DNA of 64,000 bases from Pseudobdellovibrionaceae bacterium. GTDB taxonomy: Bacteria; Bdellovibrionota; Bdellovibrionia; Bdellovibrionales; Bdellovibrionaceae. Position numbers and translations under genes: made by a program. The stretch covers positions 44,658-108,657 of the forward strand of contig JAOASS010000019.1 in the NCBI GenBank assembly GCA_030158485.1, given 5' to 3'. Under the pieces are notes generated by a model, which searched no databases, was not told where the DNA came from, and saw nothing but the letters and a program-made list of their open reading frames with translations. Of this stretch, positions 44,682 through 53,531 are shown piece by piece; within the stretch, counting starts at the first letter, position 1; every line of letters begins with the position of its first letter.

Positions 44682-44735
44682 AACGCGACAAAAGTCGTCT
44701 AACGTCCCAAGCCCCTTATTCGTTAAACTCATAAA

Positions 44736-45401
44736 ATGATCGAACTTTGTCATGTCTACAAAACATATCCTGGCGCTATTCACGCATTACGAAATGTTGA
44801 TATCCACATTAAAAAAAGTGAATTTGTATTTATCACGGGTCCTAGCGGAGCTGGTAAGACAACACTTTTTAGAATGCTTGCAGGATTTGACCAGCCAACA
44901 TCCGGGAAACTTCAAGTCGCGGGTTTTGACTTAAATAAACTCACAACATTGCAAAAGCCCTACTTTAGAAGAAAATTAGGAGTCGTGTTTCAAGATTTTA
45001 AACTTTTGAAAGACCAAACAGCCATTGAAAATATCGCGATGCCGCTTGTAATCCGCGGGGAAAAGAAATCTAGAAGTCTTGAGCTTGCAAGTGTTTTTTT
45101 ACAAAAAGTAGGACTTGAAAATAGACAAGATATAAAAACTGAAAGCTTATCGGGCGGAGAGCAGCAAAGGGTTGCGCTAGCAAGAGCGATCATTCACCAG
45201 CCAGATATTATTTTAGCCGATGAGCCCACGGGAAATTTAGATCAAGAGCGCAGTGAAGAAATCATGAATCTTCTTGAATTTTGCACTCAATCAGGAATGA
45301 CAGTTTTAGTGACGACTCATGATTCGGATCTTGTCAGAAGAAGAAAGCAAAGAATTATCTCCATTAAAAATGGTGAAGTTGTGAGGGATGGTCGTGCGTA
45401 G
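44736..45401 (+). CDS. ftsE: Cell division ATP-binding protein FtsE
   Basis: ATPase of the FtsEX complex that links the cytosolic division ring to periplasmic cell-wall hydrolases. The 221-residue protein has Walker A GPSGAGKTT near residue 35, the Q loop VFQDFKLL, signature LSGGEQQRVALARAI and Walker B ILADEPTGNLD. It overlaps ftsX by 14 bases and is followed by envC and ctpA. Placement with ftsX distinguishes it from LolD. Confidence 0.95.
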   Translation: MIELCHVYKTYPGAIHALRNVDIHIKKSEFVFITGPSGAGKTTLFRMLAGFDQPTSGKLQVAGFDLNKLTTLQKPYFRRKLGVVFQDFKLLKDQTAIENIAMPLVIRGEKKSRSLELASVFLQKVGLENRQDIKTESLSGGEQQRVALARAIIHQPDIILADEPTGNLDQERSEEIMNLLEFCTQSGMTVLVTTHDSDLVRRRKQRIISIKNGEVVRDGRA

Positions 45402-46257
45402 TTCATGGGCAATTCAAATGACTTCAACGATCGTTCTGACTTTTAGTTTAGTCTTGCTTGGAATTATATTCAGCTTTATCAAATCATCACGTTACGCTGC
45501 TATGAAATCACAACAAAATGTAAAGCTTGAAGTTTTTTTTAAAGAAGATTTAAAGCCTGAAATTGATTTTGAGTGGATGAATCAAATCAAATCATTCCCA
45601 GAGATCTTAAATATTTCATTTTTATCTCAAGAACAGGCTAAAGAAGAGTTTAAGAAAATGATGATCTCGAGCTTTGGTAGCCTGACAGAGGAAGCTTCAT
45701 TGCTTTCAAGATTGCCGTCATCAGTGTCCATTCAATTTCAAGAAGGCGTATCTGCTGAAACAAAAAAAATTAAAGTTGATGAAATCGTCAATCTTGCTAA
45801 GCAAATAACAACTTACGACGGCTACGTTTATCAACAAGACTGGGCCAACTGGTTAGCTTCATTTACTATAAAAGCGGAAAAAGGAATGATGTTTTTAGGT
45901 TTATTTATATTCCTGATTTTTTTTCTTATCATTTCAAATGTGATTAGAAGCCAAGTGGTTCACAAACAAAATGAAATTGAAATTCGCTCATTTCTTGGCG
46001 CAACGATATGGCAAATTGAAAAACCATTTATAATAAACTCCATTTTTCTAGGAATTTTAAGCTCATTACTTGCCATTTCGTTTTTAGTTACGGGAATTTC
46101 ATTTCTTAAGCAGAATATCCAGCCAAGAAGTGATATGATATCGTCCGAAATTATATTGGCTCCTAATTTATTCGAAACCTTTTTTGTTATGTTAGTTGTG
46201 GTATCTATTTCGGCTTGGGCGGCGCGTGTCTGTGTGCGTGAGCGCGTTTACTTATGA
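45388..46257 (+). CDS. ftsX: Cell division permease-like protein FtsX
   Basis: The 289-residue protein has the FtsX layout: one N-terminal membrane segment (SIVLTFSLVLLGIIFSFI-like), a periplasmic domain of about 130 residues that in relatives recruits EnvC, then three membrane segments with the coupling sequence KQNEIEIRSFLGATIWQIEKP between the second and third. FtsX does not transport; it passes ATP-driven motion to the hydrolase activator. It ends in an ATGA overlap with the envC-like gene. Confidence 0.93.
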   Translation: MVVRSSWAIQMTSTIVLTFSLVLLGIIFSFIKSSRYAAMKSQQNVKLEVFFKEDLKPEIDFEWMNQIKSFPEILNISFLSQEQAKEEFKKMMISSFGSLTEEASLLSRLPSSVSIQFQEGVSAETKKIKVDEIVNLAKQITTYDGYVYQQDWANWLASFTIKAEKGMMFLGLFIFLIFFLIISNVIRSQVVHKQNEIEIRSFLGATIWQIEKPFIINSIFLGILSSLLAISFLVTGISFLKQNIQPRSDMISSEIILAPNLFETFFVMLVVVSISAWAARVCVRERVYL

Positions 46258-47261
46258 AAATATCTTTGATTTGGAGTCTTCTTTTTTGTTTAACATCAAA
46301 CGCCGAAAACCAAACGCGAAAGTACTTAAGTGAGCTCTATCAAATTCGAAGTGAATTAAAGAAAGCGGTTTTTGATAAGTCTCGCTTTGAACAGGATATT
46401 ATTAAATTTAAAATTGATATTGAAAATCAAAACTCATTATTTTTTCAAAACCAAAAAGAAACAGAAAGTCTTAAAGTTAAAATTTTAGATCGGATTTCAA
46501 CGTTATACAAAATAAAGCGGGCCTACCCGCAAGGAACACTTATTTCAATTGTTAAAGAAGAAGATTTTTTAAGGAAAAGCTATTACCTAAATTTTTTGAA
46601 TAACCAAGATCGATTGCTTGTAGACGAATTCAAAATCAAGACACTTGAAAACCATCAATTGAAATTAAAAATACAAGTTTATATGAAAAGACTTCTAGAT
46701 CTTCAAAATAAGAACAACTTAAAATACACTGAGTTTTTAGAAAGAGAAATTAAACAGCGAGAGCTCATTCGACAGATCCGTGAAAGCGTTAAGGTGCAAG
46801 GCCCAGTAGGAAGCGATCAAATTCTCATGAATCAAAATTTTTTTTCTGAACTTCGGGGGCAACTCGAGCTTCCAATTGATGGAAACATCAAAGGTGCATT
46901 CGGGCTTGTGAGAGATTCTGAAACACAACTGGCAATACTGAAAACTGGTCTGTATATTATATCACCCAATGCTTTTGAGGTTCGTAGTGTATTTGAGGGT
47001 GAGGTTTTATACACAGAGAATGTTCCGGGTTGGGGTCCGACAATCATTATCGACCATGGTGAATCCTATTACTCTGTTTATAGTTATATTAAGAACCTGA
47101 GCGTTAGGCCAGGGGATCGGGTTTTTACTCAGCAAAAACTGGCCGAGGTTGCGCATGTGATTTACGATAATCAAAAGACTGAACGAGGCGTTTATTTTGA
47201 AATCAGACATTATTCAGAACCCGTCGATCCTCGTTTTTGGTTCAAAGGAGCTCAACAATGA
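46254..47261 (+). CDS. envC: EnvC-like murein hydrolase activator
   Basis: The 335-residue protein has a signal peptide (MKISLIWSLLFCLTSNAEN), long coiled coils to about residue 190, and a C-terminal LytM/M23 fold. The fold is recognisable (PTIIIDHGESYYSVYSYI, then GVYFEIRHYSEPVDPRFW) but the zinc ligands of active M23 enzymes are absent: the first His position reads LKTGLYIIS. That is the state of EnvC, which activates amidases instead of cutting. It follows ftsX with a 4-base overlap and overlaps ctpA. Confidence 0.85.
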   Translation: MKISLIWSLLFCLTSNAENQTRKYLSELYQIRSELKKAVFDKSRFEQDIIKFKIDIENQNSLFFQNQKETESLKVKILDRISTLYKIKRAYPQGTLISIVKEEDFLRKSYYLNFLNNQDRLLVDEFKIKTLENHQLKLKIQVYMKRLLDLQNKNNLKYTEFLEREIKQRELIRQIRESVKVQGPVGSDQILMNQNFFSELRGQLELPIDGNIKGAFGLVRDSETQLAILKTGLYIISPNAFEVRSVFEGEVLYTENVPGWGPTIIIDHGESYYSVYSYIKNLSVRPGDRVFTQQKLAEVAHVIYDNQKTERGVYFEIRHYSEPVDPRFWFKGAQQ

Positions 47262-48631
47262 AAAATTGGTTCACAAGTCGGTCCTTCAAATCAACTTTTT
47301 TTGTGACAATTTTAATTGGCGCTTTGTTCGCTGTGAGTTTTTCGCAAAGAATGATGACTGCTTGGGCTGAAGATCGTTATTCTGATTTGCAGAATTTTTC
47401 GAAAGTGTTGAACTTAGTACAGCAGTATTACGTTGAAGAAGTTGATACAAAAAAATTAATTTATGGTGCCATTAAAGGCATGCTTCGAGAGCTTGATCCA
47501 CACACAAACTTTATGCCGCCTGACATGTTTAAGGAGTTCGAAAATGAAACAAGCGGTGAATTCGGTGGTCTGGGTATTGAAATCTCAGTTCAGAATGGAA
47601 TTTTAACAATTATTTCGCCCATCGAAGATACACCAGCATGGAAAGCGGGAATTAAAGCAGGCGATAAAGTCGTGGCAATTAACGGGCACTCAACCAAAGG
47701 AATGAGCCTTGTTGAAGCTTCTCAGTTTTTGCGTGGAAAAAGAGGATCTCAAGTGATTCTTAAAATTGTTCGAGAAACAGAAGAGAAGCCTCAAGACATT
47801 ACAATTGTGCGCGGAAGTGTTAAAATTCGTTCCGTAAAATATACTGATATGAACGACGGCTATGCTTACGTTCGCATCACAAGCTTTATTGAAAACACGG
47901 CGAAAGATTTAGATAAAGTGTTATCAGAACATGAATCTCAATATAAAAAAATTGAAGGACTTCTGATTGATTTAAGAAAAAATCCAGGCGGCCTTCTTGA
48001 TCAAGCTGTTAAAACAAGTGATATGTTTCTTAAAGATGGAGTCATTGTCAGCACAGTTGGCCGAAGTGCTAAAGAAAAAGAAGTGACTTCTGCAACTCGC
48101 AAAGGAAAGCGGACAAACTTTCCAATTGTGATTTTAGTGGATCAATATTCAGCTTCTGCAAGTGAAATTGTATCCGGAGCTTTGCAGGATAATAAAAGAG
48201 CTCTCATCGTAGGCGAAAAGACCTTCGGTAAAGGATCAGTGCAATCTATAGTTAAATTACAAGATGGTAGTGGTCTTAAATTAACAGTTGCTCGATATTA
48301 TACTCCTCGTGGAGTGAGCATCCAAGCCGAAGGAATTAAGCCTGATATTGAAATTGATGATGTAGATCCAGAAGTCTTTTCAAAATCGATTGTTAAAAAT
48401 AAAGGCAGTCGAGAAAAAGATATTCAAGGTCACTTGAAAAGTGAAAAAGAACAGAAAGATGAGTCTGATAATAAGCAAAAATCAAATGACGCTCTTGCTT
48501 GGTGGATCGACTACGGATCTAAACAAGATGAGCTCACTTTAAAAGAAAAGCTTTTCAGGTCTGATTATCAGGTATACCAGGCTTTTAATTATCTAAAAGC
48601 TTGGAAGACACTTCGCTCCATTTCTCAATGA
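47258..48631 (+). CDS. C-terminal processing protease CtpA-like (S41)
   Basis: A 457-residue exported serine protease. Start chosen at ATG 47258, with AAAGGAG just upstream and an ATGA overlap with envC. One N-terminal hydrophobic segment (FKSTFFVTILIGALFAV) anchors or exports it. A PDZ domain spans about residues 90-170 (GGLGIEIS, KAGIKAGDKVVAING). The S41 catalytic Ser is in SASASEIVSGALQD and Lys in GEKTFGKGSVQ. In E. coli and Pseudomonas such proteases degrade peptidoglycan enzymes; position next to ftsEX-envC suggests a similar role here. Confidence 0.9.
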   Translation: MKNWFTSRSFKSTFFVTILIGALFAVSFSQRMMTAWAEDRYSDLQNFSKVLNLVQQYYVEEVDTKKLIYGAIKGMLRELDPHTNFMPPDMFKEFENETSGEFGGLGIEISVQNGILTIISPIEDTPAWKAGIKAGDKVVAINGHSTKGMSLVEASQFLRGKRGSQVILKIVRETEEKPQDITIVRGSVKIRSVKYTDMNDGYAYVRITSFIENTAKDLDKVLSEHESQYKKIEGLLIDLRKNPGGLLDQAVKTSDMFLKDGVIVSTVGRSAKEKEVTSATRKGKRTNFPIVILVDQYSASASEIVSGALQDNKRALIVGEKTFGKGSVQSIVKLQDGSGLKLTVARYYTPRGVSIQAEGIKPDIEIDDVDPEVFSKSIVKNKGSREKDIQGHLKSEKEQKDESDNKQKSNDALAWWIDYGSKQDELTLKEKLFRSDYQVYQAFNYLKAWKTLRSISQ

Positions 48632-48666
48632 TTGTCATTAAGGTTCGGATCATCTAAGTTTAGAGT

Positions 48667-49206
48667 ATGAGCTTTATAGGAAGGTTATTCTTCATTGCGT
48701 TTTTAAGTACGGCTGAAGCGAAGTTCACACGCGGTGACAGTTTTCAGTATGCAAATATTGACGGGACGCTGACGATTACTTGTAAAGCTCGAACTAAAAC
48801 TGTGACTTGCCGAGATGTTTTTATGGAGCCTTGGCCTTACGATACTTTCGTCGGGCCCCGAAATTTTCATGTTCAATCCGTTGAATTGCGTTCAACAGTA
48901 GGCACGGAATCACAAATTGTAGTTGTTCCTTACGATGGAAAAACAGGGAAATCTGCTGAAGTTAACTTAGGAGTTTATTCTTTATTCCAGAAGCCACTAC
49001 TAAAAGTCGGCGAGAATAAATTAAGATATGTTTTATTGGATAAAAAAAATACCGTTATAGAAGTCGATACTTTTAATGTTTCAGTTACTCGGGGTAAAAC
49101 TCGTTCTTGTTCCCCAAGGGAAACACAAACTGAAAATCCGGAAGATTGCGACTATTCTTATTCCCTTTGCCAACTTTATTTTCGCAATCAAAACTACTGT
49201 CGTTAG
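48667..49206 (+). CDS. Secreted protein of unknown function downstream of ctpA
   Basis: The 179-residue protein has a short signal peptide (MSFIGRLFFIAFLSTAEAKF). The mature region is rich in beta strands and has six cysteines, three of them near the end (RSCSPRETQ, EDCDYSYSLCQ, NYCR), which suggests disulfides. No family recognised. It follows ctpA by 35 bases on the same strand and ends at a terminator shared with tig. Confidence 0.65.
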   Translation: MSFIGRLFFIAFLSTAEAKFTRGDSFQYANIDGTLTITCKARTKTVTCRDVFMEPWPYDTFVGPRNFHVQSVELRSTVGTESQIVVVPYDGKTGKSAEVNLGVYSLFQKPLLKVGENKLRYVLLDKKNTVIEVDTFNVSVTRGKTRSCSPRETQTENPEDCDYSYSLCQLYFRNQNYCR

Positions 49207-49247
49207 AAAAAAGTGCCTCCCTATTTTTTTAAGTAGGCACCTTTTTT
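49205..49247. terminator. Bidirectional terminator between the secreted protein and tig
   Basis: A GTGCCT/AGGCAC stem flanked by A and T runs on both sides lies between the two convergent genes. Each strand ends in a run of T after the stem, so it can serve both. Confidence 0.65.
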
Positions 49248-49251
49248 TAAA

Positions 49252-50562
49252 TTACTCTTGTTCTTTTAATTGTGACGCTGGAACTTCTTTTACTTTTGCC
49301 GTATTCAATAAGAACTGGATTACTTTTTCTTCAGTTAAAGAATAAGTGAGCCTGCTCAGCTGTTCTGGCTTTGCATAAAACTCTTTTACTTTTTTAACTT
49401 CAAGTCCAGTTTGCGCAGCGTACTGTTCAAGTTTTTCTTCAACATCTGCAGGAGTGCAGCCCAAGTCGTGCTTTCTTGCGATTGCATCAATCAAGAAGCT
49501 TGATTGGATCATTTCTTTTGCGCTTTTAGCAAAATCTGCGTCCCATTTTTCTATGTATTGTTCAAAATCAGTTGGAGTCATACCTTGATTTTGCATTCTG
49601 TTTTTGAAGTCTTCGATTAAAGATTTTTTTTGTTCTTCCATCAAACGAGGCGGAACGTCTACTGGATTTTCTTCTGCTAGCTTGCGTACAAGTCGATTTT
49701 TAAAAGCTTCATCAATTCGCTTTTTGTCACTTTCCATCATATCGTTTTTGATTGTGTTTTTAAGGCTCGCAAGATCTTGTTCCCCACCAATTGATTGAAT
49801 AAATTCATCAGTTAGCTCAGGAAGCACTTTTTTCTTTAATGTTTTTAAAATAACTTTGAATGAAACTGGCTTACCTTCCAGGTCAGAGGCATGATACGGA
49901 GTCGGAAACTGTAAGTTAATCGTTTTTTCTGAACCAATTTTCATACCGACAACAGCTTCTTCAAAACCTTCGATAAACTGCTTAGATCCTAATTCTAATT
50001 GATGATCTGTGCCTTTACCGCCATCGAGTGGTTTGCCATCAACCGAACCATCAAAATCAATAACAGCTGTATCACCCATTTGCGCAGGACGATCTTCTAA
50101 AATGTCAGCCATTTTAGCATTTTTTGCACGAACGTTTTCCAGAACAGCATCAATACGTTTTTCATCGAATTCGAGTTTTTCTTTTTCGACTTCAAGACCT
50201 TCATATTTTTTTAAAGAAATTTCTGGGCGAACGTCAAATTCAGCAGAGAATTTAAAATCAACACCTTCCAGTGGGTCAGCAAATTCGAACTCAGGGTTGC
50301 CGATTGGATCTAATTTGTGGGTCGACAGAGCTTGGCCGTAATGATTTTGAATAAGATCTTGAACGACATCGACTTTCACTCGGTCGCCATACATGGATCG
50401 AACGGCTGATAAAGGGGCTTTTCCTTTACGAAAACCTTTTAATTGCACATTTTTTTGAATGTTATTGAAGTGTTTTTGGAAAGTGCTTTCAACAGTCGTA
50501 GCTGGAACTTCAATATGAAGGCGACGCTGTAATGAAGAAACGTTTTCAACACTGGATTTCAT
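49252..50562 (-). CDS. tig: Trigger factor (ribosome-associated chaperone)
   Basis: Chaperone with peptidyl-prolyl isomerase activity that meets nascent chains at the ribosome exit. The 436-residue length is usual. The N-terminal ribosome-binding motif reads GFRKGKAPLSAVRSMYG. A PPIase domain follows near residues 150-240 (AQMGDTAVIDFDGSVDGK) and a helical C-terminal domain. It is away from clpPX-lon and points the other way, unlike the common tig-clpP-clpX-lon order. Confidence 0.96.
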   Translation of the reverse strand: MKSSVENVSSLQRRLHIEVPATTVESTFQKHFNNIQKNVQLKGFRKGKAPLSAVRSMYGDRVKVDVVQDLIQNHYGQALSTHKLDPIGNPEFEFADPLEGVDFKFSAEFDVRPEISLKKYEGLEVEKEKLEFDEKRIDAVLENVRAKNAKMADILEDRPAQMGDTAVIDFDGSVDGKPLDGGKGTDHQLELGSKQFIEGFEEAVVGMKIGSEKTINLQFPTPYHASDLEGKPVSFKVILKTLKKKVLPELTDEFIQSIGGEQDLASLKNTIKNDMMESDKKRIDEAFKNRLVRKLAEENPVDVPPRLMEEQKKSLIEDFKNRMQNQGMTPTDFEQYIEKWDADFAKSAKEMIQSSFLIDAIARKHDLGCTPADVEEKLEQYAAQTGLEVKKVKEFYAKPEQLSRLTYSLTEEKVIQFLLNTAKVKEVPASQLKEQE

Positions 50563-50604
50563 TAATTTCTCCGATGAATGATTGAATGTTTAAAATGCTG
50601 TGGG

Positions 50605-50633
50605 ATACTAGGAAAACCACTCTGAAAAGGCAA
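50605..50633 (-). promoter_or_regulatory. Sigma-70 type promoter for tig
   Basis: Minus-strand TTGCCT and TAGTAT with a spacer of exactly 17 bases, 43 to 71 bases ahead of the tig ATG. Its -35 overlaps the ribosome binding region of the divergent ATPase gene. Confidence 0.55.
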
Positions 50634-50638
50634 GAAAA

Positions 50639-51496
50639 TTGACGCGACAAATTAAGGGTCCCTTGAAAGAAATACACTTTGTCACCGGAAAGGGTGGAGT
50701 TGGAAAATCAACTTATGCAGTTTTACTTGCGGCTCGATTTGCAAAGCAAAACCGTCAAACCTTACTTGTCGAAATAGGCGATAGAAGCTTTTATTCATCA
50801 CTTTTTGAAAAACCCATAAAATATAAGCCCACATCAATTGTAGATAACTTGGAAGTGGCGCATTGGTCTGCGCACGAGTGCTTAAAAAGCTATGTGATGT
50901 CATTAGTGAAAGTTCAGGCTGTTTATAAGCTCTTTTTTGAAAATCCGATCAGTCAGAGTTTGATTCAAGTGGCCCCTGCGTTATCTGAACTTGCTGTAAT
51001 TGGCCAAATAACGTCATCTCCAAGGCAACATGGCCCTCATGGAAATCATGAAGTTCTTGTCGTGGACGCCTACGCCACGGGTCATTTTCTAAACCTCGTG
51101 CGTTCCCCTAGCGCCATGGCCGAGACAATACCTATCGGCCCTATGCATGATCAAAGTGCGCAAATGGACGAAGTCTTAAGAAATTCCGAAATGTGCCATT
51201 GTCATATTGTAACAGCTGCGGAAGAGCTTGTTCTAACTGAATCACTTGAGCTTCTGCAAACTTTAGAAAAAGAATTGTCGTGGAGACCCGATTTTATTTT
51301 GAATCGCTATTTAGAAACATTTTTAAATTCTCAAGATTTAAATCATCAAGATCAGTTTTTACTTCAAGCTTTGCATAATAAACTTTTGCAACAGGAACTG
51401 GCCGTTAAAATTTTGAGCGAAAATCAGAAGCAGTTAATAAAAGTTCCGTTGATTAAAAAACTTCAGACATTTCAAGATATGTATGAGCTTATATGA
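50639..51496 (+). CDS. ArsA/Get3-like ATPase, first of a tandem pair
   Basis: A 285-residue cytosolic P-loop ATPase. The deviant Walker A, GKGGVGKS at residues 17-24, is of the ArsA/Get3/MinD class. The later motif VVDAYATGHFLNLV matches the 'D.PATGH' signature, with Tyr replacing Pro. The start is TTG at 50639, with AAAAGG nine bases ahead; no better ATG is near. It overlaps the next ATPase by 4 bases. Paired ArsA-like ATPases are seen in myxobacteria and related groups, from memory; the substrate is unknown and no arsenic resistance genes are near. Confidence 0.8.
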   Translation: MTRQIKGPLKEIHFVTGKGGVGKSTYAVLLAARFAKQNRQTLLVEIGDRSFYSSLFEKPIKYKPTSIVDNLEVAHWSAHECLKSYVMSLVKVQAVYKLFFENPISQSLIQVAPALSELAVIGQITSSPRQHGPHGNHEVLVVDAYATGHFLNLVRSPSAMAETIPIGPMHDQSAQMDEVLRNSEMCHCHIVTAAEELVLTESLELLQTLEKELSWRPDFILNRYLETFLNSQDLNHQDQFLLQALHNKLLQQELAVKILSENQKQLIKVPLIKKLQTFQDMYELI

Positions 51497-52551
51497 AAAA
51501 TAAAACTCAAATAATGATACAAATGGGGCCAGGGGGAGTCGGTAAAACAACAATTTCTGCAGCCTTTGGATTTTATTGGGCGGCCATGGGAAAAAAAGTT
51601 CTTGTTATGACAATCGACCCGTCTAAAAGACTAGCGCAAGCTTTAGGAATCGAAGGGCAAAAAGGCGTTGTAAAAGTTGATTATAAGGGAAGCCTCAAGG
51701 GTGAGCTTTTTGCTATGATTCTTAATCATGAAGAAATTTTTGATTCTTTCGTTTTGAAAGCAGCTCAGAAAAATTCCGTTGCCCAAAAATTATTTGAAAA
51801 TAAACTTTATAAAGCTTTGAAGACAAAGCTTCAGGGTTCACAGGATTTTACGGCTTTGATTGAGCTCTATCGCAAAGCTGAAAGCCAAGAATATGATATT
51901 ATTATTCTTGATACTCCGCCGGCTGAGCATGCTTGGCAATTTTTAGATGCTCCCTTAAGAATCGTCACGCTTTTTCAAGATAAAGTCGCAAAATGGTTTC
52001 GTTGGATGGGTGGCGATACGACCTCAATCTGGTCTCAAGTAGTGAATGTTGGAGCCAAGCAAGTTTTTAAAGTGATGGAGTTGTTAACGGGATCTGAATT
52101 TGTAAAACAAATCGCTGATTTTTTTAAAGCTATTCATCTTTTCCAAGATCAGCTTCGGGATCAAGTAAAAAAAAGCCATGAGTTACTTAAAAGCAAAGAA
52201 ACAGAATTCACTCTGATTACAACACAAGATGAGCTTAAAATTCGAGAAAGTCTTGAGTATGTCCAGGAGATGAAAGAAAAAGGATATCAACTTAAAAGAG
52301 TCATTTTGAACCGAGCATGGCCAGAAAATAAAGTAACTGACCTTCGTCTTGAGAAATTTAAATCAGATCAAAAAAAACAAATTCTTCATCTTATCGATTT
52401 GTTAAGTGCGAATCAAAAATCATCATTAGACTTGATGAAGCGTTGGCCGCAAGATGTAAAAGTACTGAAAGTTTACGATACCCTTAAATCTTCTCATGAT
52501 TTAGAAAGACTTAAGCAAATGTCAGAGGATATGATGAGAGCCTTTACATGA
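51493..52551 (+). CDS. ArsA/Get3-like ATPase, second of a tandem pair
   Basis: The 352-residue protein has GPGGVGKT at residues 12-19, VMTIDPSKRLAQALG (the A-loop position), and LDTPPAEHAWQFLDAP. A Trp-rich helical insert (KWFRWMGGDTTSIW) lies near residue 170. It overlaps both neighbours by 4 bases, so with the first ATPase and the lipoprotein it forms one translation-coupled unit. The pair may form a heterodimer. Membrane-protein targeting, as Get3 does in eukaryotes, is only a possibility. Confidence 0.82.
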   Translation: MKNKTQIMIQMGPGGVGKTTISAAFGFYWAAMGKKVLVMTIDPSKRLAQALGIEGQKGVVKVDYKGSLKGELFAMILNHEEIFDSFVLKAAQKNSVAQKLFENKLYKALKTKLQGSQDFTALIELYRKAESQEYDIIILDTPPAEHAWQFLDAPLRIVTLFQDKVAKWFRWMGGDTTSIWSQVVNVGAKQVFKVMELLTGSEFVKQIADFFKAIHLFQDQLRDQVKKSHELLKSKETEFTLITTQDELKIRESLEYVQEMKEKGYQLKRVILNRAWPENKVTDLRLEKFKSDQKKQILHLIDLLSANQKSSLDLMKRWPQDVKVLKVYDTLKSSHDLERLKQMSEDMMRAFT

Positions 52552-53525
52552 ACAAAATATTTTTATTCATTTTTTTTCTACTGGCGACTTCTTGCCAATA
52601 CTTTAAACGAAACGCTGTTGTTGGACCTGATTATTATCAAGTCCACTGGGATGAAAGCGTGAATTTGATCAAACAGCAAAAACTTGAAGAAGCAGAGCCT
52701 GTATTAAAAGAGCTGTATTCTTCGGCGCAGTTTGCTCATCCTGAATTGGCTATAAAAGCACTTTTTGAATTAGGGCAGATAAGTGAAAAAAAAGGCGAAT
52801 GGTTGTTAGCATTATCTCAGTTTAAAGAATGTGAAATCAAAAAAAATTATTTACAAGGATTCAAGGCTGAACTTGAATTGCCTGCGCGTTTAGCAGGTCT
52901 TTACGCGACTTTGGGAGAACTTCAAATTTCAGAACTGTATGCAAAAAAAGTCGAATCAAATCTTCAGATCTACAGGCAGCAAATAAGTTTATCCGAACAG
53001 AAAGCTTGGTGGGCAGAAACTCTTTATCGAATGGGAAGTTTTCCAGTTCAGTCCTTAAGTGCAGATAACTGGCAAAACTTTGCTCGTCGATTTCATTCGA
53101 CCAGCCAATATCTTATTCAATCTATGGAATTGTCAGACTCTGTTTGGTCCGAAAGAAGTTTTGAGTTGGCGCAAATGTTTTTTAAGAAATCCTTTGAGCT
53201 CTTATCAACAAGTCCTGGTGATTTAGAAGAGAACAGTGTTTTATTGGGGTCTCAGGTTCGTGATCGTATTAATCTTTTGCAAGAAATCTTTGAAAAAATT
53301 CAGCTCTATCGTCCACTTGATCTTGAAAAATCCAGATTAGTTTGGCTTTTTTATCAGTCCGTTTCGGATAATCAAAAGCAAGCTCAAGACAAGTTGTATA
53401 AAATAAAAGACTCAGCGCCCCTTAGTCGCCAAAGTGAAAAACGAAATGCTCTTAAACGAGATGGTATTTTAGTTAATCCGAAGTCAGGTGGGATTGACAA
53501 TAACTCGAACGATCCCAACTTGTAG
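52548..53525 (+). CDS. TPR-like lipoprotein
   Basis: The 325-residue protein has a lipoprotein signal (MNKIFLFIFFLLATSCQYF), so Cys16 is likely lipidated. The rest is helical with TPR-like repeats: LEEAEPVLKEL, LAIKALFELGQISEKKGEW, LAGLYATLGELQISELYAKK. Its ATGA start overlaps the ATPase upstream, which suggests co-translation with the ArsA-like pair. The partner is unknown. Confidence 0.7.
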   Translation: MNKIFLFIFFLLATSCQYFKRNAVVGPDYYQVHWDESVNLIKQQKLEEAEPVLKELYSSAQFAHPELAIKALFELGQISEKKGEWLLALSQFKECEIKKNYLQGFKAELELPARLAGLYATLGELQISELYAKKVESNLQIYRQQISLSEQKAWWAETLYRMGSFPVQSLSADNWQNFARRFHSTSQYLIQSMELSDSVWSERSFELAQMFFKKSFELLSTSPGDLEENSVLLGSQVRDRINLLQEIFEKIQLYRPLDLEKSRLVWLFYQSVSDNQKQAQDKLYKIKDSAPLSRQSEKRNALKRDGILVNPKSGGIDNNSNDPNL

Positions 53526-53531
53526 GTTTAT

